A stretch of DNA of 64,000 bases from Paenibacillus planticolens (GTDB taxonomy: Bacteria > Bacillota > Bacilli > Paenibacillales > NBRC-103111): the NCBI RefSeq assembly GCF_013141725.1, contig NZ_WHNZ01000007.1, forward strand, positions 248,001-312,000. Direction: 5' to 3'. The position numbers and the translations under genes are program-made. A model generated the notes under the pieces. That model searched no databases. It was given only the letters and a program-made list of their open reading frames with translations, and had not been told where the DNA came from. The first letter of the stretch is position 1; each line of letters starts with the position of its first letter. Below, in pieces: positions 35,550 through 44,494 of this stretch.

Positions 35550-36617
35550 TTGAAGAGCAAGATCACAATTACAGAAATCGCCCAAAAAAGCGGCGTATCC
35601 GTATCCACCGTATCGCGCGTGCTGAACAATAGTCCCTCTGTTTCACAGAAGAAGCGAGAGCGTATCCAACAGATCATTGACGAGTATAATTATACGCCTA
35701 GTGTATTCGCCAGGGGGATGATCAATCAAACGACAAAAAACATCGGAGTTCTTCTTCCGGATATTACGAATCCTTATTTCGCCTCGTTATTTCTTGAAAT
35801 CGAGAGTTTCGCCTTGAAAAACATGTACGCCACTCTCATGTTTAACACGATGTTCTCTCGTGACTCGAAGCGCTTCGATACGCACTTCACAGAAGAAGAT
35901 TATTTCAAGATCATTCTCGAGAAACAAGTAGATGGCGTGCTGATCCTTGGCGGCCAAATTGATAAAGAGGATATCCCGGCTTCATTCATTCTCGCCCTTA
36001 ACCAACTTCATCAGCACGTGCCAGTCGTCATCGTCGGCAGCCGAATTGAAGGATGCGAATGCCTGTTCGTCGAGAGAAATCTTAAGCAAGGCGTTACATC
36101 CATTGTGCACCACTTCATCGCACTCGGTCACAACAAGATTGGCTTCATTGGAGGAGAGCCCGGCATTCGCATCACCTCTTCCCGGATCGAGGCGTTCTCA
36201 CAGGCGATGAGCTCGCTCAGACAAACTGTCTATGCCCCCTACATCGTGACCTCGGACTATTACGCACCGGACGGTTATGCCGCGATGACTCAATTGCTCG
36301 ATGCCAACCCGGACAACCTGCCGTCGGCACTCATTGCCCATAACGATATGGTAGCGCTCGGTGCGGTTCGCGCCCTGAAGGATCGCGGGCTGCACTGCCC
36401 CGAGCAGATCGCCATCGCGAGTTGCGATCAATTTCCGCTGAGCGAATACAGTATTCCGCGTCTGACTTCGATGGATCAGCATAACGAGTATTTGGGGCGA
36501 ATGGCCGTGCTGCAGTTGATCAGCGCGATTAACGGCTCGGACGAGACGATTACCATCAATCACTCTCCGGAACTCGTAGTCCGCGAATCATGCGGCGCCA
36601 CGTTCAAATCCCGTTAA
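35550..36617 (+). CDS. LacI-family transcriptional regulator of the sugar operon
   Basis: A 355-residue repressor. The HTH ITITEIAQKSGVSVSTVSRV and hinge RIQQIIDEYNYTPSVFARGM (about 1-58) are classical, followed by a periplasmic-binding-protein-like effector domain (NIGVLLPDITNPYFASLFLE, ALIAHNDMVALGAVRALKDRG). I start at TTG 35550 because AAAGGAAG lies 7 nt upstream and the family begins here; a GTG 30 bp earlier has no ribosome site. Divergent from the ROK-SIS-ABC operon and flanked by two matching operators, so it should repress that operon until the sugar or its phosphate binds. Confidence 0.9.
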   Translation: MKSKITITEIAQKSGVSVSTVSRVLNNSPSVSQKKRERIQQIIDEYNYTPSVFARGMINQTTKNIGVLLPDITNPYFASLFLEIESFALKNMYATLMFNTMFSRDSKRFDTHFTEEDYFKIILEKQVDGVLILGGQIDKEDIPASFILALNQLHQHVPVVIVGSRIEGCECLFVERNLKQGVTSIVHHFIALGHNKIGFIGGEPGIRITSSRIEAFSQAMSSLRQTVYAPYIVTSDYYAPDGYAAMTQLLDANPDNLPSALIAHNDMVALGAVRALKDRGLHCPEQIAIASCDQFPLSEYSIPRLTSMDQHNEYLGRMAVLQLISAINGSDETITINHSPELVVRESCGATFKSR

Positions 36618-36679
36618 GAAAGTCTCCCTCTGAAGTTTAAATACCAGCAATACACGAATATCAAATATGATTTAAAAGG

Positions 36680-36708
36680 AAGAGGATGCCATTCGGCATC
36701 CTCTTTTC
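36680..36708 (+). terminator. Terminator after the LacI gene
   Basis: AAGAGGATGCC-ATTC-GGCATCCTCTT, an 11-bp perfect stem followed by TTC, 62 bp past the stop. The U-tract is short. Confidence 0.75.
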
Positions 36709-36849
36709 ATTGTGAAAATATTTGGCTTAAATATGATTCATGCAACTTTTAAATGGACATTATTATTTATCTCGACAGGATTTAAGTGGGGTTTAACCCT
36801 ATTTGATATCCATCGGGTATTTGAAAAATTATCCGCATAAAAAAATCAC

Positions 36850-37332
36850 TTATTTTGACGGTATATAAATATCAATTTGATTATCTACGTTTTCTAATGT
36901 ATGAATATCGTTCCAAAATTCAATATCGATATGCCTGCCTCCATACGTGTTATTGATGAACTCATATGTGATACCAATTTGCGATTCTGGGCCTTCATGT
37001 ACAATTTTGATAAAACGTCCAGCAGATAAAGTGTATGTAATCATATCGTTTGGAACCTCGTTGAAAGATTCCACTTCATAGGCAATGACATGCTGATACG
37101 GAACATCGGGAGTCCAATGACCGTCATGAGGATATATTTGAATTAAATACATCCCTGACCCTATCCTGCCTTGTATTTCAAGGGCTCGTTTCTGTAATTC
37201 CTCACGGAGTATTCCGCCAATCTTCGTTTCAATAACGTTGTTGAGACTATCGATTATTGAAAAACCAATTAGCTTAATCGCTTCTCTTGTTAGAACGTTG
37301 ACTTGGTAAGTATGAATAATGAACCCTCCCAT
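36850..37332 (-). CDS. GyrI-like/effector-binding-domain protein
   Basis: A 160-residue protein with the layout of the stand-alone effector-binding domain found in AraC regulators and GyrI proteins (about 10-155): VLTREAIKLIGFSI, MYLIQIYPHDGHWTPDVPYQ, YEVESFNEVPNDMITYTLSA and the final GGRHIDIEFW strand. Such proteins bind small drugs or protect gyrase. ATG 37332 (GAGGTGG upstream) is preferred to a GTG 18 bp earlier. No partner gene is visible; it appears monocistronic. Confidence 0.7.
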   Translation of the reverse strand: MGGFIIHTYQVNVLTREAIKLIGFSIIDSLNNVIETKIGGILREELQKRALEIQGRIGSGMYLIQIYPHDGHWTPDVPYQHVIAYEVESFNEVPNDMITYTLSAGRFIKIVHEGPESQIGITYEFINNTYGGRHIDIEFWNDIHTLENVDNQIDIYIPSK

Positions 37333-37413
37333 TATGGAAAATACACCCACCTCTATAATAATCGAATGTATGTTCCTATGTAAAGATGAAAATTACGAAA
37401 ATAAAGAAAGAGG

Positions 37414-37652
37414 CTGTCCCATAAACTTTCCAAAGAAGGCGAAGCAAGTTAACGGGATAATTTCCCTCTAATTTGCTCGAAAGATGACCTCGCGGGAAAA
37501 TAAAAGGATAAAATCCCCTTAATTTGACCGGATTTCGTAGATTCCTACGAATCCGGCCCAAATAGAGGGAGTTTTTTCCAGTTAAATGGATCCGACAGGC
37601 TTCTGCAGTGAAATTAGAGGGAATTTTCCCCTTATTTTTAGCACAAAGCATA
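37414..37652 (+). repeat. Dispersed intergenic repeat, copy B
   Basis: Starts CTGTCCCATAAA and ends AAAGCATA. It shares ordered blocks with copies A and C: CCCTCTAATTTGCTC, CTTAATTTGACCGGATT, AAATAGAGGGAGTTTT, GTTAAATGGATCC and AAATTAGAGGGAATTTTCCCC. The centre, CCGGATTTCGTAG-N4-CTACGAATCCGG, forms a near-perfect hairpin. A variant of the left end (GAGATTGTCCCATAAG) recurs just past the right end near 37664. It lies between the GyrI-like gene and the xylanase gene. Confidence 0.8.
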
Positions 37653-37748
37653 ACTATAACGAAGAGATTGTCCCATAAGTCACGGAAATGACTGGGGACA
37701 GGACACCCTCTCATTTTTTGCTAAAGAAAGCGGCAGTAGACGCAAAAA

Positions 37749-37798
37749 GCAAAGGAGTTAAGCGCATGAAAGCCGCTTAACTCCTTTGCTCTTTTTTT
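37749..37798. terminator. Strong bidirectional terminator downstream of the xylanase gene
   Basis: GCAAAGGAGTTAAGCG and its exact inverse form a 16-bp perfect stem with a 9-nt loop. T9 (one C) follows on the plus strand and TTTTT on the minus strand. It lies about 90 bp past the leftward xylanase stop. Confidence 0.88.
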
Positions 37799-37888
37799 CT
37801 GAAAGGCAGCCCTGTCCTAAAAGTCATTAATCCTTACTTTTGGGGCACCCTCTTCCGCAACACTGCTCAAGAGTAATTCGTTTTGGGA

Positions 37889-40800
37889 TTACCACTCAAA
37901 AATCATCCGTGCAAGCATAACCAGATCTAGAATATCGATTTGGTTGTCGCCATTCAGGTCGAAGTGTTTTACTTGATCCCATTCTGCATCTGCCGAAGTG
38001 ATGCCGTATGCCTTGGCCATAACGGCCAAGTCGCCGACACTGACTTTGCCGTCGTTGTTATGATCGCCAGGAATATTAACGATGACGGAAACCTTGAAGG
38101 CGAGTAAAGCGGCATTCAACTGCGAAGCAGCCGAGTCAATCTGAGTCTGGCTGGCAGCCGGATTGTTCGCAACTTCTACTGCCGCATTAATGGCTGCTTG
38201 CAGCGTTGCTTTGGAACCTGCCGGATATTGTCCGATCAATTTGCCTTCAACCGCTTGATCATGCGCATTTTGCGCCTCGGCAATGAGCGCATTCAAAGCT
38301 GTCTTGTCCATGGCGGCAATTTGAACGGTGTGTACAGCGCCGGATTGCACGGTTTCCGCTTCTGTACCGTCTGCCGTCACCAATCTCGTGACCTTAATGT
38401 CGGTCGAGCCGGTTTGCGCATTGCCTTTTGCTTTGAATGACAATGTGATTAGACCTGCATTCGGATTGGATTGCCACTCGCCAAGATGCACGCCAAGAAT
38501 ACGGAGCGTACCGGCCGGATCTGCCTTGTAGCCAACGACGAGAAACTTTCCTTCGTCTACCGAGACTGGCGGTGAAGCAAGCTCCAGTTTATCGGCATCG
38601 AATGTGATTGTAACATCTTGAGCCAGCACGCTGCCCTTCATATGGCCCAAACCATAGACAAGGTTGAAGGATTCGCCAGCCATTACATGGTCTGTGCCGG
38701 TTAATACAGCACCTCCATTGTAGCTGAACGTAACAGCAATCGTATGGTCTTCCTTTACCTGATTGATGGTATAAGTGCTTACCGCGCCTACGCTGACCCC
38801 ATCCACAAGCACATTGGCAATCGAATAGTTGCTGTTGGCCGTAATCGTAAAGGTTTGGCTCGCACCAGAAACGACTTCGACCTCGCCGGACGGAGTAATC
38901 GTACCGCCTGTTCCCGCTGTCGCAGTGATTTTATGCTTGGTTGCGTCCCCCTCCTTCGGCCAACTGACCATAAGTTTATCGGCCGCGCCGCCAGTACCGA
39001 TCTTTTCCACTTTGATCCAGTTGATCGAGTAGGCGTTGCCGCCACCGCCGCCTCGGATGGCGATGTTGCCCAATAAGCCATTGGCAGGCTGGGAACCATC
39101 CAATTTGATTTCAGTAGTTAAGGTGTAGCTCCCCATATTCACCATTCCGCTGTTGAAGTACGCAGGTATCGTAGTAGCTACTTGGCTGGCTGAATACTGG
39201 TAGCTGTTGACAACCGCTCCATCGGCATCCGTGTAGTTGCCGTTTGAGTCGTCTTTGATCCAACGTATACGAAGGGCAGTCGTACCTTTCGCGGTGTAGT
39301 TGAACGTGAGACGGTATTTCGCGTCCTTCTCCGGGGTGAAGGCCACTTTGCCGTCGGCACCCGCCGTCGACCAAGGCCACGCGTTGGCGTTATTGCCCAG
39401 GATGATATTCGCGCCGGTCCAAGCATCTCCTTTGCCCGCGTCATAGACATAGACGCCGTCAACGGGCTTTTGCTCCGGCTCTGTCTCCGGCTCAATGTAT
39501 TTATGCGTCTCAAGAAACGCATTGGGATCCAGAACCGCCACCAACGCTTGTTTTGCCAATCCGTTGGAGGTGAACAGCAGCGCGAATTCGCCGGCACGCC
39601 AGCCTGTAGTGGCATCTCTCACGCCGCAAATGCTCACGCGGTCGATGACTTTCGGATTGTTCGTCTTGTTGGCTGGACCCGCGGCGTACTTTCTGTAAAT
39701 CTGGAACAACTCGGCGAACTTCACGGCCTGGTTGTTCTCATTCACCGGGGTGAGGACGCCCACTGGAGGGCTGCCGATATCCATCTCGGTAATGTTGATG
39801 CTGACGCCGGGGAGCGTCGCGAACAGCTTAATGGAGTTCTCGACATTCGCGGCGCTCGTAGTGAGATTGTAGTGCGCCTGCATGCCGATGACTTCAATCA
39901 AGGGTTTGCCGTTCGGGCGAACGCCCGCATAACGTTCGTTGATGCTCTTGACCATCTCGTAGACAACACGAGCTTTGCTCGGTGAATCAAGACCGAAGTC
40001 GTTGTAGATCAGCTTGCTTTCCCATTCAGGGTGACTGTCAACCACGCTGGCCGCTTTCAGGAAGGCGAGCTCAACCCACTCCCAACCGAGCGCCATGTAC
40101 CAGCCTTCCCCTTTAGCCAAAGAGGCTTTCCAGTCGTTCGGGTTTGCGGTGCCAACGGCTTCATTAACCACGTCTATGCCTTTAAGACGTCCGCCGAAGT
40201 TCCCGAGTACATTCTCGATATGATTATTGAGATTGGCCAATGCGGTTGCCTTGTCGAATGTACCCGGCTGTCCGTATCTAGCCGGCGGCGCATCCCACAT
40301 CCACGTAGGTGATTGCGAATGCCATGCCAGTGTGTGCCCGTAGAATAGCATGTTCGGGTTCTTGCTGGTAAGATTGTAGAACGCATTGTTCACGCTGTTG
40401 TACGTAAAGGTGCCTTTTACGTTTTGCGTGCTTTCTGGCTTCATCTCATTGCCGGGCGTATACGCGGCGAAATTGTGGATCAGGGCATTGTTCTCGCCCG
40501 CGCCGAAAATACCCATGGTGAAGTAATCCTTATAAACGCCCTTCAGCGGTGGGTACGCTTCATAAGTCTGGCCCGCAGGAGGGATTACGATGACGGGTTC
40601 TTCAGGTTCCGGCTCTTTAATTCCCACCGGCCAATTGACCAGCAGCTTATCTTCCTTGCCATCAGACCCTACCTTCTCGACTTTGATCTCATTGATCGAA
40701 AAGCTGTTGCCGCCGGCTCCTCCGCGAATGGCGATGTTGCCAATCAGGCCGCCCGCAGCCTGGGAACTGTCCAGCTTGATTTCAGTGATTAGCGTATAAC

Positions 40801-42367
40801 TGTTGCCAGTAGACATGCCGTTGTTAAAATAGGCAGGAATTCTAGTAGCCACTTGGCTAGGATTTAAAGAAGAGTTATACGGTGGAGTGCTGACGACTTG
40901 GCCGTCTTGGGCGGTGTAGCCGCTATTGGATTCATCTTTAAGCCAACGCACACGTATGGCATTTGTGCCCATCGATGTGTAGTTGACGGCGATACGATAT
41001 GTAGCATCCTTCTCAGGGGTAAAGGCCACTTTCCCGTCCGCGCCCGCTGTCGACCAAGGCCACACGTTAGCGTTATTGCCCAAGATGAGGTTCGCACCGG
41101 ACCAGGAGTCTCCTTTACTTGTATTGTATACATAAACTCCGTTGATCGGCTTATTCTGCTCCGGCTCCGGCTTAATTACGACGGGATTCATTTCGAGATA
41201 GGTGTCGGGTGCCAATACTGCCACCAGCGCTTCCTTGGCGGTTATGCTTGTCCCGTTGGGCGCGTTGAAAAGCAGCGGATATCCTTCGCGTTTCCAACTA
41301 TCCGCATCATTTGTGCCCCAGAACGTCACGCGCTCGACGACCTTCGGGTTTGCCGTCTTATTCGCCGGACCCGCAGCGTAATTCCTGTAGATTTGAAACA
41401 ACTGCGCATACTTTTGGCCCTGCGCCACGGCCTGTTCCGTAGTAAGCGAACCCAAATTCGGCCATTCGATATCCAACTCGGTGACACTTACGCTAACGCC
41501 GGGCAGGGTAGCGAACAGTTTAATGGACGTCTCTACATTCTCAGGCTTTGTGCTGCTGTTGTAGTGCCCCTGCATGCCAATGCCTTCAATCAAAGGTTTG
41601 CCGTTCGGACGTGTGCCGGCGTATCTTTCATTGATGTCTTTGACCATCGCGTAGACCGTCTGGGCCTTGGCTGCACTGTCTAGGCCGAAGTCATTGTAGT
41701 ACAACTTGGTGTTCCAGCCATTGTCGTCAATGACCTTTGCCGCCCTTACGAAAGCGAGTTCAACCCATTCCCAGCCAAGAGCCAGGGTCCAGCCCTCCCC
41801 TTTATCCAAGGATGCTTTCCAATTGGTCGGGTTTGCGGTGCCGATGGCTTCGTTGACCACGTCAATGCTGTAAAGCCGTTCGCCGTATTCGCCGAGAATA
41901 CGATCGATATGAGCATTGAGATTGCCCAGGGCGGTCGCCCGATCGAAATTTGGAGCGTCCCACATCCAGTTAGGCGTCTGCGAATGCCAAGCGAGCGTAT
42001 GTCCGATCAGTTTCATATCGCCGGACAAAGCGGTAACATTTCTCAGCAAATTGTTCAAAGTGTTAAAAGTAAACGTGCCTTTTACGTTCTGCACACTTTG
42101 GGGTTTCATTTCATTTTCGGGCGTATATGCGTTGAAATGGTAACCGATGAGGCCTGACCTGGGGCCAGTCAAAGCTCCGACCGTACCGATCATGAAGTAA
42201 TCCTTGTAAACGTCCTTCAGCGACGGGTATTGATCATAATTCAGTCCAGCGGGAGTAACCTGCGTTTTGGGAATGGGATCATTCACGGCAGCCGTTGCGG
42301 AGATCGCGAATGAGAAAACCAATGTAACGATGAGTACTAGAGAAAGGTACCGTTTCAAAAATCGCAT
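37889..42367 (-). CDS. Secreted tandem GH10 endo-xylanase with binding modules, cohesin, FIVAR and dockerin
   Basis: A 1492-residue secreted enzyme that should cut beta-1,4-xylan. Order: signal peptide 1-26; GH10 domain (about 42-390; acid/base E173 in DVVNEAIG, nucleophile E297 in VTELDIEW); beta-sandwich module (409-575); second GH10 (about 600-955; E736 in DVVNEAVG, E861 in ITEMDIG); a second copy of the module (970-1135); a bacterial repeat domain (1144-1216); cohesin-like domain (1222-1351); FIVAR (1352-1425); type I dockerin (1430-1492; DHNNDGKVSVGD and DLNGDNQIDILD). Both catalytic pairs are intact. The GH10-module unit is a tandem duplication. The C-terminal cassette matches that of the PL11 lyase. 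AAGGAGGCTAT lies before the ATG; an AraC gene is divergent. Confidence 0.95.
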   Translation of the reverse strand: MRFLKRYLSLVLIVTLVFSFAISATAAVNDPIPKTQVTPAGLNYDQYPSLKDVYKDYFMIGTVGALTGPRSGLIGYHFNAYTPENEMKPQSVQNVKGTFTFNTLNNLLRNVTALSGDMKLIGHTLAWHSQTPNWMWDAPNFDRATALGNLNAHIDRILGEYGERLYSIDVVNEAIGTANPTNWKASLDKGEGWTLALGWEWVELAFVRAAKVIDDNGWNTKLYYNDFGLDSAAKAQTVYAMVKDINERYAGTRPNGKPLIEGIGMQGHYNSSTKPENVETSIKLFATLPGVSVSVTELDIEWPNLGSLTTEQAVAQGQKYAQLFQIYRNYAAGPANKTANPKVVERVTFWGTNDADSWKREGYPLLFNAPNGTSITAKEALVAVLAPDTYLEMNPVVIKPEPEQNKPINGVYVYNTSKGDSWSGANLILGNNANVWPWSTAGADGKVAFTPEKDATYRIAVNYTSMGTNAIRVRWLKDESNSGYTAQDGQVVSTPPYNSSLNPSQVATRIPAYFNNGMSTGNSYTLITEIKLDSSQAAGGLIGNIAIRGGAGGNSFSINEIKVEKVGSDGKEDKLLVNWPVGIKEPEPEEPVIVIPPAGQTYEAYPPLKGVYKDYFTMGIFGAGENNALIHNFAAYTPGNEMKPESTQNVKGTFTYNSVNNAFYNLTSKNPNMLFYGHTLAWHSQSPTWMWDAPPARYGQPGTFDKATALANLNNHIENVLGNFGGRLKGIDVVNEAVGTANPNDWKASLAKGEGWYMALGWEWVELAFLKAASVVDSHPEWESKLIYNDFGLDSPSKARVVYEMVKSINERYAGVRPNGKPLIEVIGMQAHYNLTTSAANVENSIKLFATLPGVSINITEMDIGSPPVGVLTPVNENNQAVKFAELFQIYRKYAAGPANKTNNPKVIDRVSICGVRDATTGWRAGEFALLFTSNGLAKQALVAVLDPNAFLETHKYIEPETEPEQKPVDGVYVYDAGKGDAWTGANIILGNNANAWPWSTAGADGKVAFTPEKDAKYRLTFNYTAKGTTALRIRWIKDDSNGNYTDADGAVVNSYQYSASQVATTIPAYFNSGMVNMGSYTLTTEIKLDGSQPANGLLGNIAIRGGGGGNAYSINWIKVEKIGTGGAADKLMVSWPKEGDATKHKITATAGTGGTITPSGEVEVVSGASQTFTITANSNYSIANVLVDGVSVGAVSTYTINQVKEDHTIAVTFSYNGGAVLTGTDHVMAGESFNLVYGLGHMKGSVLAQDVTITFDADKLELASPPVSVDEGKFLVVGYKADPAGTLRILGVHLGEWQSNPNAGLITLSFKAKGNAQTGSTDIKVTRLVTADGTEAETVQSGAVHTVQIAAMDKTALNALIAEAQNAHDQAVEGKLIGQYPAGSKATLQAAINAAVEVANNPAASQTQIDSAASQLNAALLAFKVSVIVNIPGDHNNDGKVSVGDLAVMAKAYGITSADAEWDQVKHFDLNGDNQIDILDLVMLARMIFEW

Positions 42368-42723
42368 AATGGATATAGCCTCCTTTATCAGTTGTTTTTA
42401 AAGGGAATTTCTCGCTTTCCCGGGATGGTGTGCATGATTTGCGAAAGCTTCAATTGTTGTCCGGGCGATTGCGGAGCCATTCTTGTTCATTTGCTCACTG
42501 GAGCAGCCCCCTCCTCCTTTCATATATTTAAGAATTCCGCGGTTTATTGCAAAGAAGATTATGGGTTATCGACAAAATACGTGCTCATGAATGCGGTTTC
42601 ATTGGTATTATTATAGTTGTTCGCATAGAAACATTCTTCGTAAATCTTGCTTTATACTTCTCAAATATTGCGATTTTCCTCCTAAAGGCATGGTGGATTT
42701 TCCAGGGAAAGGGTTGGACAACT
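42368..42723. other. Divergent intergenic region between the xylanase and AraC genes
   Basis: About 355 bp that must hold both promoters. An open frame runs from 42547 into the AraC gene, but its first 59 codons lack a ribosome site and do not resemble AraC proteins. I see no clear sigma-A promoter, cre box or RNA structure, which fits activator-dependent control. Confidence 0.5.
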
Positions 42724-43656
42724 ATGATTAAAGTTCTTAACGGAACGAAGGAAACCGTATCGTATGACGAGCATTTCGGCATCCGGTTGTATATCAACCA
42801 TGAAATCGAAAACTACCCGGTGCATTGGCATACCGCCGCAGAAATCATTATGCCGTTAGAAAATATTTATACAGTCATCGTGAATGATGTGAAGTTTGTG
42901 CTGAATCCGGGCGATATTATCGTGATCCCCCCGGGAGAGCTGCATGAAATCTACGCGCCGAATACCGGGGAACGGATTATTTTGCAATTCGACTATTCTC
43001 TGCTTTACAGCCTCAAGGGATTCGACTCGACCTTTCATCTGCTGCGCCCATGCTGTATCATTGCCGCCGATCAGAACAAAACGCTCGGACAGACGCTGCG
43101 GAAACCGCTGATAGATCTGATGAACGAATATTTCAGCCGTTCCCTGTTGAAAGAAGCTGCTGCATACGCCCTGCTCATCCAGTTCTTCGTGCTCATCGGC
43201 AGGAACGTCATCCATGGCGAGCACCGTGTCCCGCGAACGAAGAGCCAGAAGTATCATAAGAACATCGACACATTCCTGAAAGTGTGCAACTACATGAACG
43301 AACATTGCACCGAGGATATCCGGGTTGACGAGCTTGCCGAATTAGCCGGTTTCAGCAAGTTCCACTTCACCCGCTTGTTCAAGCAGTTCATCGGCATATC
43401 CTATTACGATTACCTCAACCAGAATCGCATCATGTATGCGGAGAAGCTGCTGATCGATCCGAACATGTCGGTGACGGAAGTCGCCATGCGGTCGGGCTTC
43501 GGTAGTCTCTCCACTTTCAATAGGGCTTTCAAAATATATAAGAAATGCACGCCAACACAATACAAGCTGCTGCACGACAGCCATCCGCATCGCAAAGAGA
43601 CTTCTCAGCAGAACAATTTCTACAAGCATGAGCCGACAAAAGCAAACGATAAATAG
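42724..43656 (+). CDS. AraC-family transcriptional regulator (cupin plus double HTH)
   Basis: A 310-residue regulator from ATG 42724 (AAAGGG upstream). The cupin sensor (about 25-110) has the metal-site-like PVHWHTAAEIIMPLENIYTV and GDIIVIPPGELHEIYAP; the AraC DNA-binding domain (about 190-290) has DIRVDELAELAGFSKFHFTR and the signature VTEVAMRSGFGSLSTFNRAF. The tail is basic and rich in histidine. Being divergent from the xylanase, it is the likely activator of that gene, responding to a xylan breakdown product (inference). Confidence 0.88.
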   Translation: MIKVLNGTKETVSYDEHFGIRLYINHEIENYPVHWHTAAEIIMPLENIYTVIVNDVKFVLNPGDIIVIPPGELHEIYAPNTGERIILQFDYSLLYSLKGFDSTFHLLRPCCIIAADQNKTLGQTLRKPLIDLMNEYFSRSLLKEAAAYALLIQFFVLIGRNVIHGEHRVPRTKSQKYHKNIDTFLKVCNYMNEHCTEDIRVDELAELAGFSKFHFTRLFKQFIGISYYDYLNQNRIMYAEKLLIDPNMSVTEVAMRSGFGSLSTFNRAFKIYKKCTPTQYKLLHDSHPHRKETSQQNNFYKHEPTKANDK

Positions 43657-43704
43657 CCCCCACCTTTTCGAAAAGATGAGGGCTGCGTTATGCTAGGTTA
43701 TGAT

Positions 43705-44157
43705 TTAAGCGTGATTTTTTAATACGAGATGTAGTAAAGGAAAAGGCCGTCCTGAACTGTCTAGTTCCGATCGTCCTACCTGTACAAAACCAATCCGTTT
43801 ATAGAATGCGAACGCTCCATCATTTTGCTCATTCACATCAACTTGGAGATTGCTGCCTTTGATGTTTTCGATATGTTTGATTAGTCGACTGCCTATGCCC
43901 TTTCCATGATATTTGGGGTCTACGAAAAGCATCTCTATCTTTGTCCCGTCAAGCCCAATAAACCCTGCCGGCTCTTCATTTTCGTTCAATTCCAACCAAA
44001 TCTCAACTTGCTTTAGTGCTCCGTTTTGAAGCATTTGATGATAAAATTCAATATCCTCATCCGTCAAAAATGTATGTGTCTGACACACAGCCTGGTACCA
44101 AATATCTATTAACTTATCATGAAAATGTTCTTGATAAGGCACAATTTTGTTTAGCAT
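43705..44157 (-). CDS. GNAT-family N-acetyltransferase (YjaB-like)
   Basis: A 150-residue acetyltransferase with the opening KIVPYQEHFHDKLIDIWYQA, beta-strand IEMLFVDPKYHGKGIGSRLI holding the acetyl-CoA loop HGKGIG (about 86-91), and NEQNDGAFAFYKRIGFVQVG near the C-terminus. It resembles the YjaB-type subfamily. Substrate unknown. GGAGGCGGAGTA precedes the ATG. It converges on the AraC gene, with a weak hairpin at 43655-43685 between them. Confidence 0.85.
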   Translation of the reverse strand: MLNKIVPYQEHFHDKLIDIWYQAVCQTHTFLTDEDIEFYHQMLQNGALKQVEIWLELNENEEPAGFIGLDGTKIEMLFVDPKYHGKGIGSRLIKHIENIKGSNLQVDVNEQNDGAFAFYKRIGFVQVGRSELDSSGRPFPLLHLVLKNHA

Positions 44158-44494
44158 TACTCCGCCTCCATATTTATACTTTGATGAAAGATTAATCTAT
44201 TGATAAATTATCTTAGATACTATCTCACAAAGTCAAGCGGGGAAAAGGGAAGCTTTTGCTATAATAATCAATCGGCGCACGTTTCAGCATTTTTAAAGGA
44301 AATGGGATATTAAATTGGCTGACAATGTAAGCGCAGCAGAATCAAAACCACCTTGCCTTTTGTATTGGCGAGGTTTTTTGTTTTACTTGGCTGTGATCGG
44401 ACATTTAGCGAGCTTTAAGGCCAAATTCATAGTTTATTCATAAATACTTCTTATACTTGGCTTATATCAGCAAGAAAAAAGGAGGTTTACTCTG
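44158..44494. other. Intergenic region with a terminator-like hairpin
   Basis: Contains AACC-A-CCTTGCC pairing with GGCGAGG-TT followed by TTTTTTG on the plus strand at about 44343-44384, but no clear gene ends before it. A TATAAT at 44260 and a short TTG-started frame (about 44314-44430) precede and cross it, so a leader with an attenuator is conceivable. The ribosome site AAAAAAGGAGG (44475-44485) belongs to the acyltransferase. Confidence 0.4.

Noticed and set aside
37376-37714. 112-codon minus-strand frame before the xylanase terminator
   Set aside because: It lies almost wholly within dispersed repeat copy B, and copies A and C do not keep the frame.
38198-42157. Frames of 80-261 codons on both strands inside the xylanase gene
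   Set aside because: Shadows of the xylanase frame; several repeat because the gene itself contains a tandem duplication.
42547-42723. N-terminal extension of 59 residues on the AraC regulator
   Set aside because: It has no ribosome site and does not resemble AraC proteins; the internal ATG at 42724 starts the cupin domain.
44343-44384. Riboswitch in front of the acyltransferase
   Set aside because: Only one simple hairpin is visible; no conserved aptamer class was recognised.
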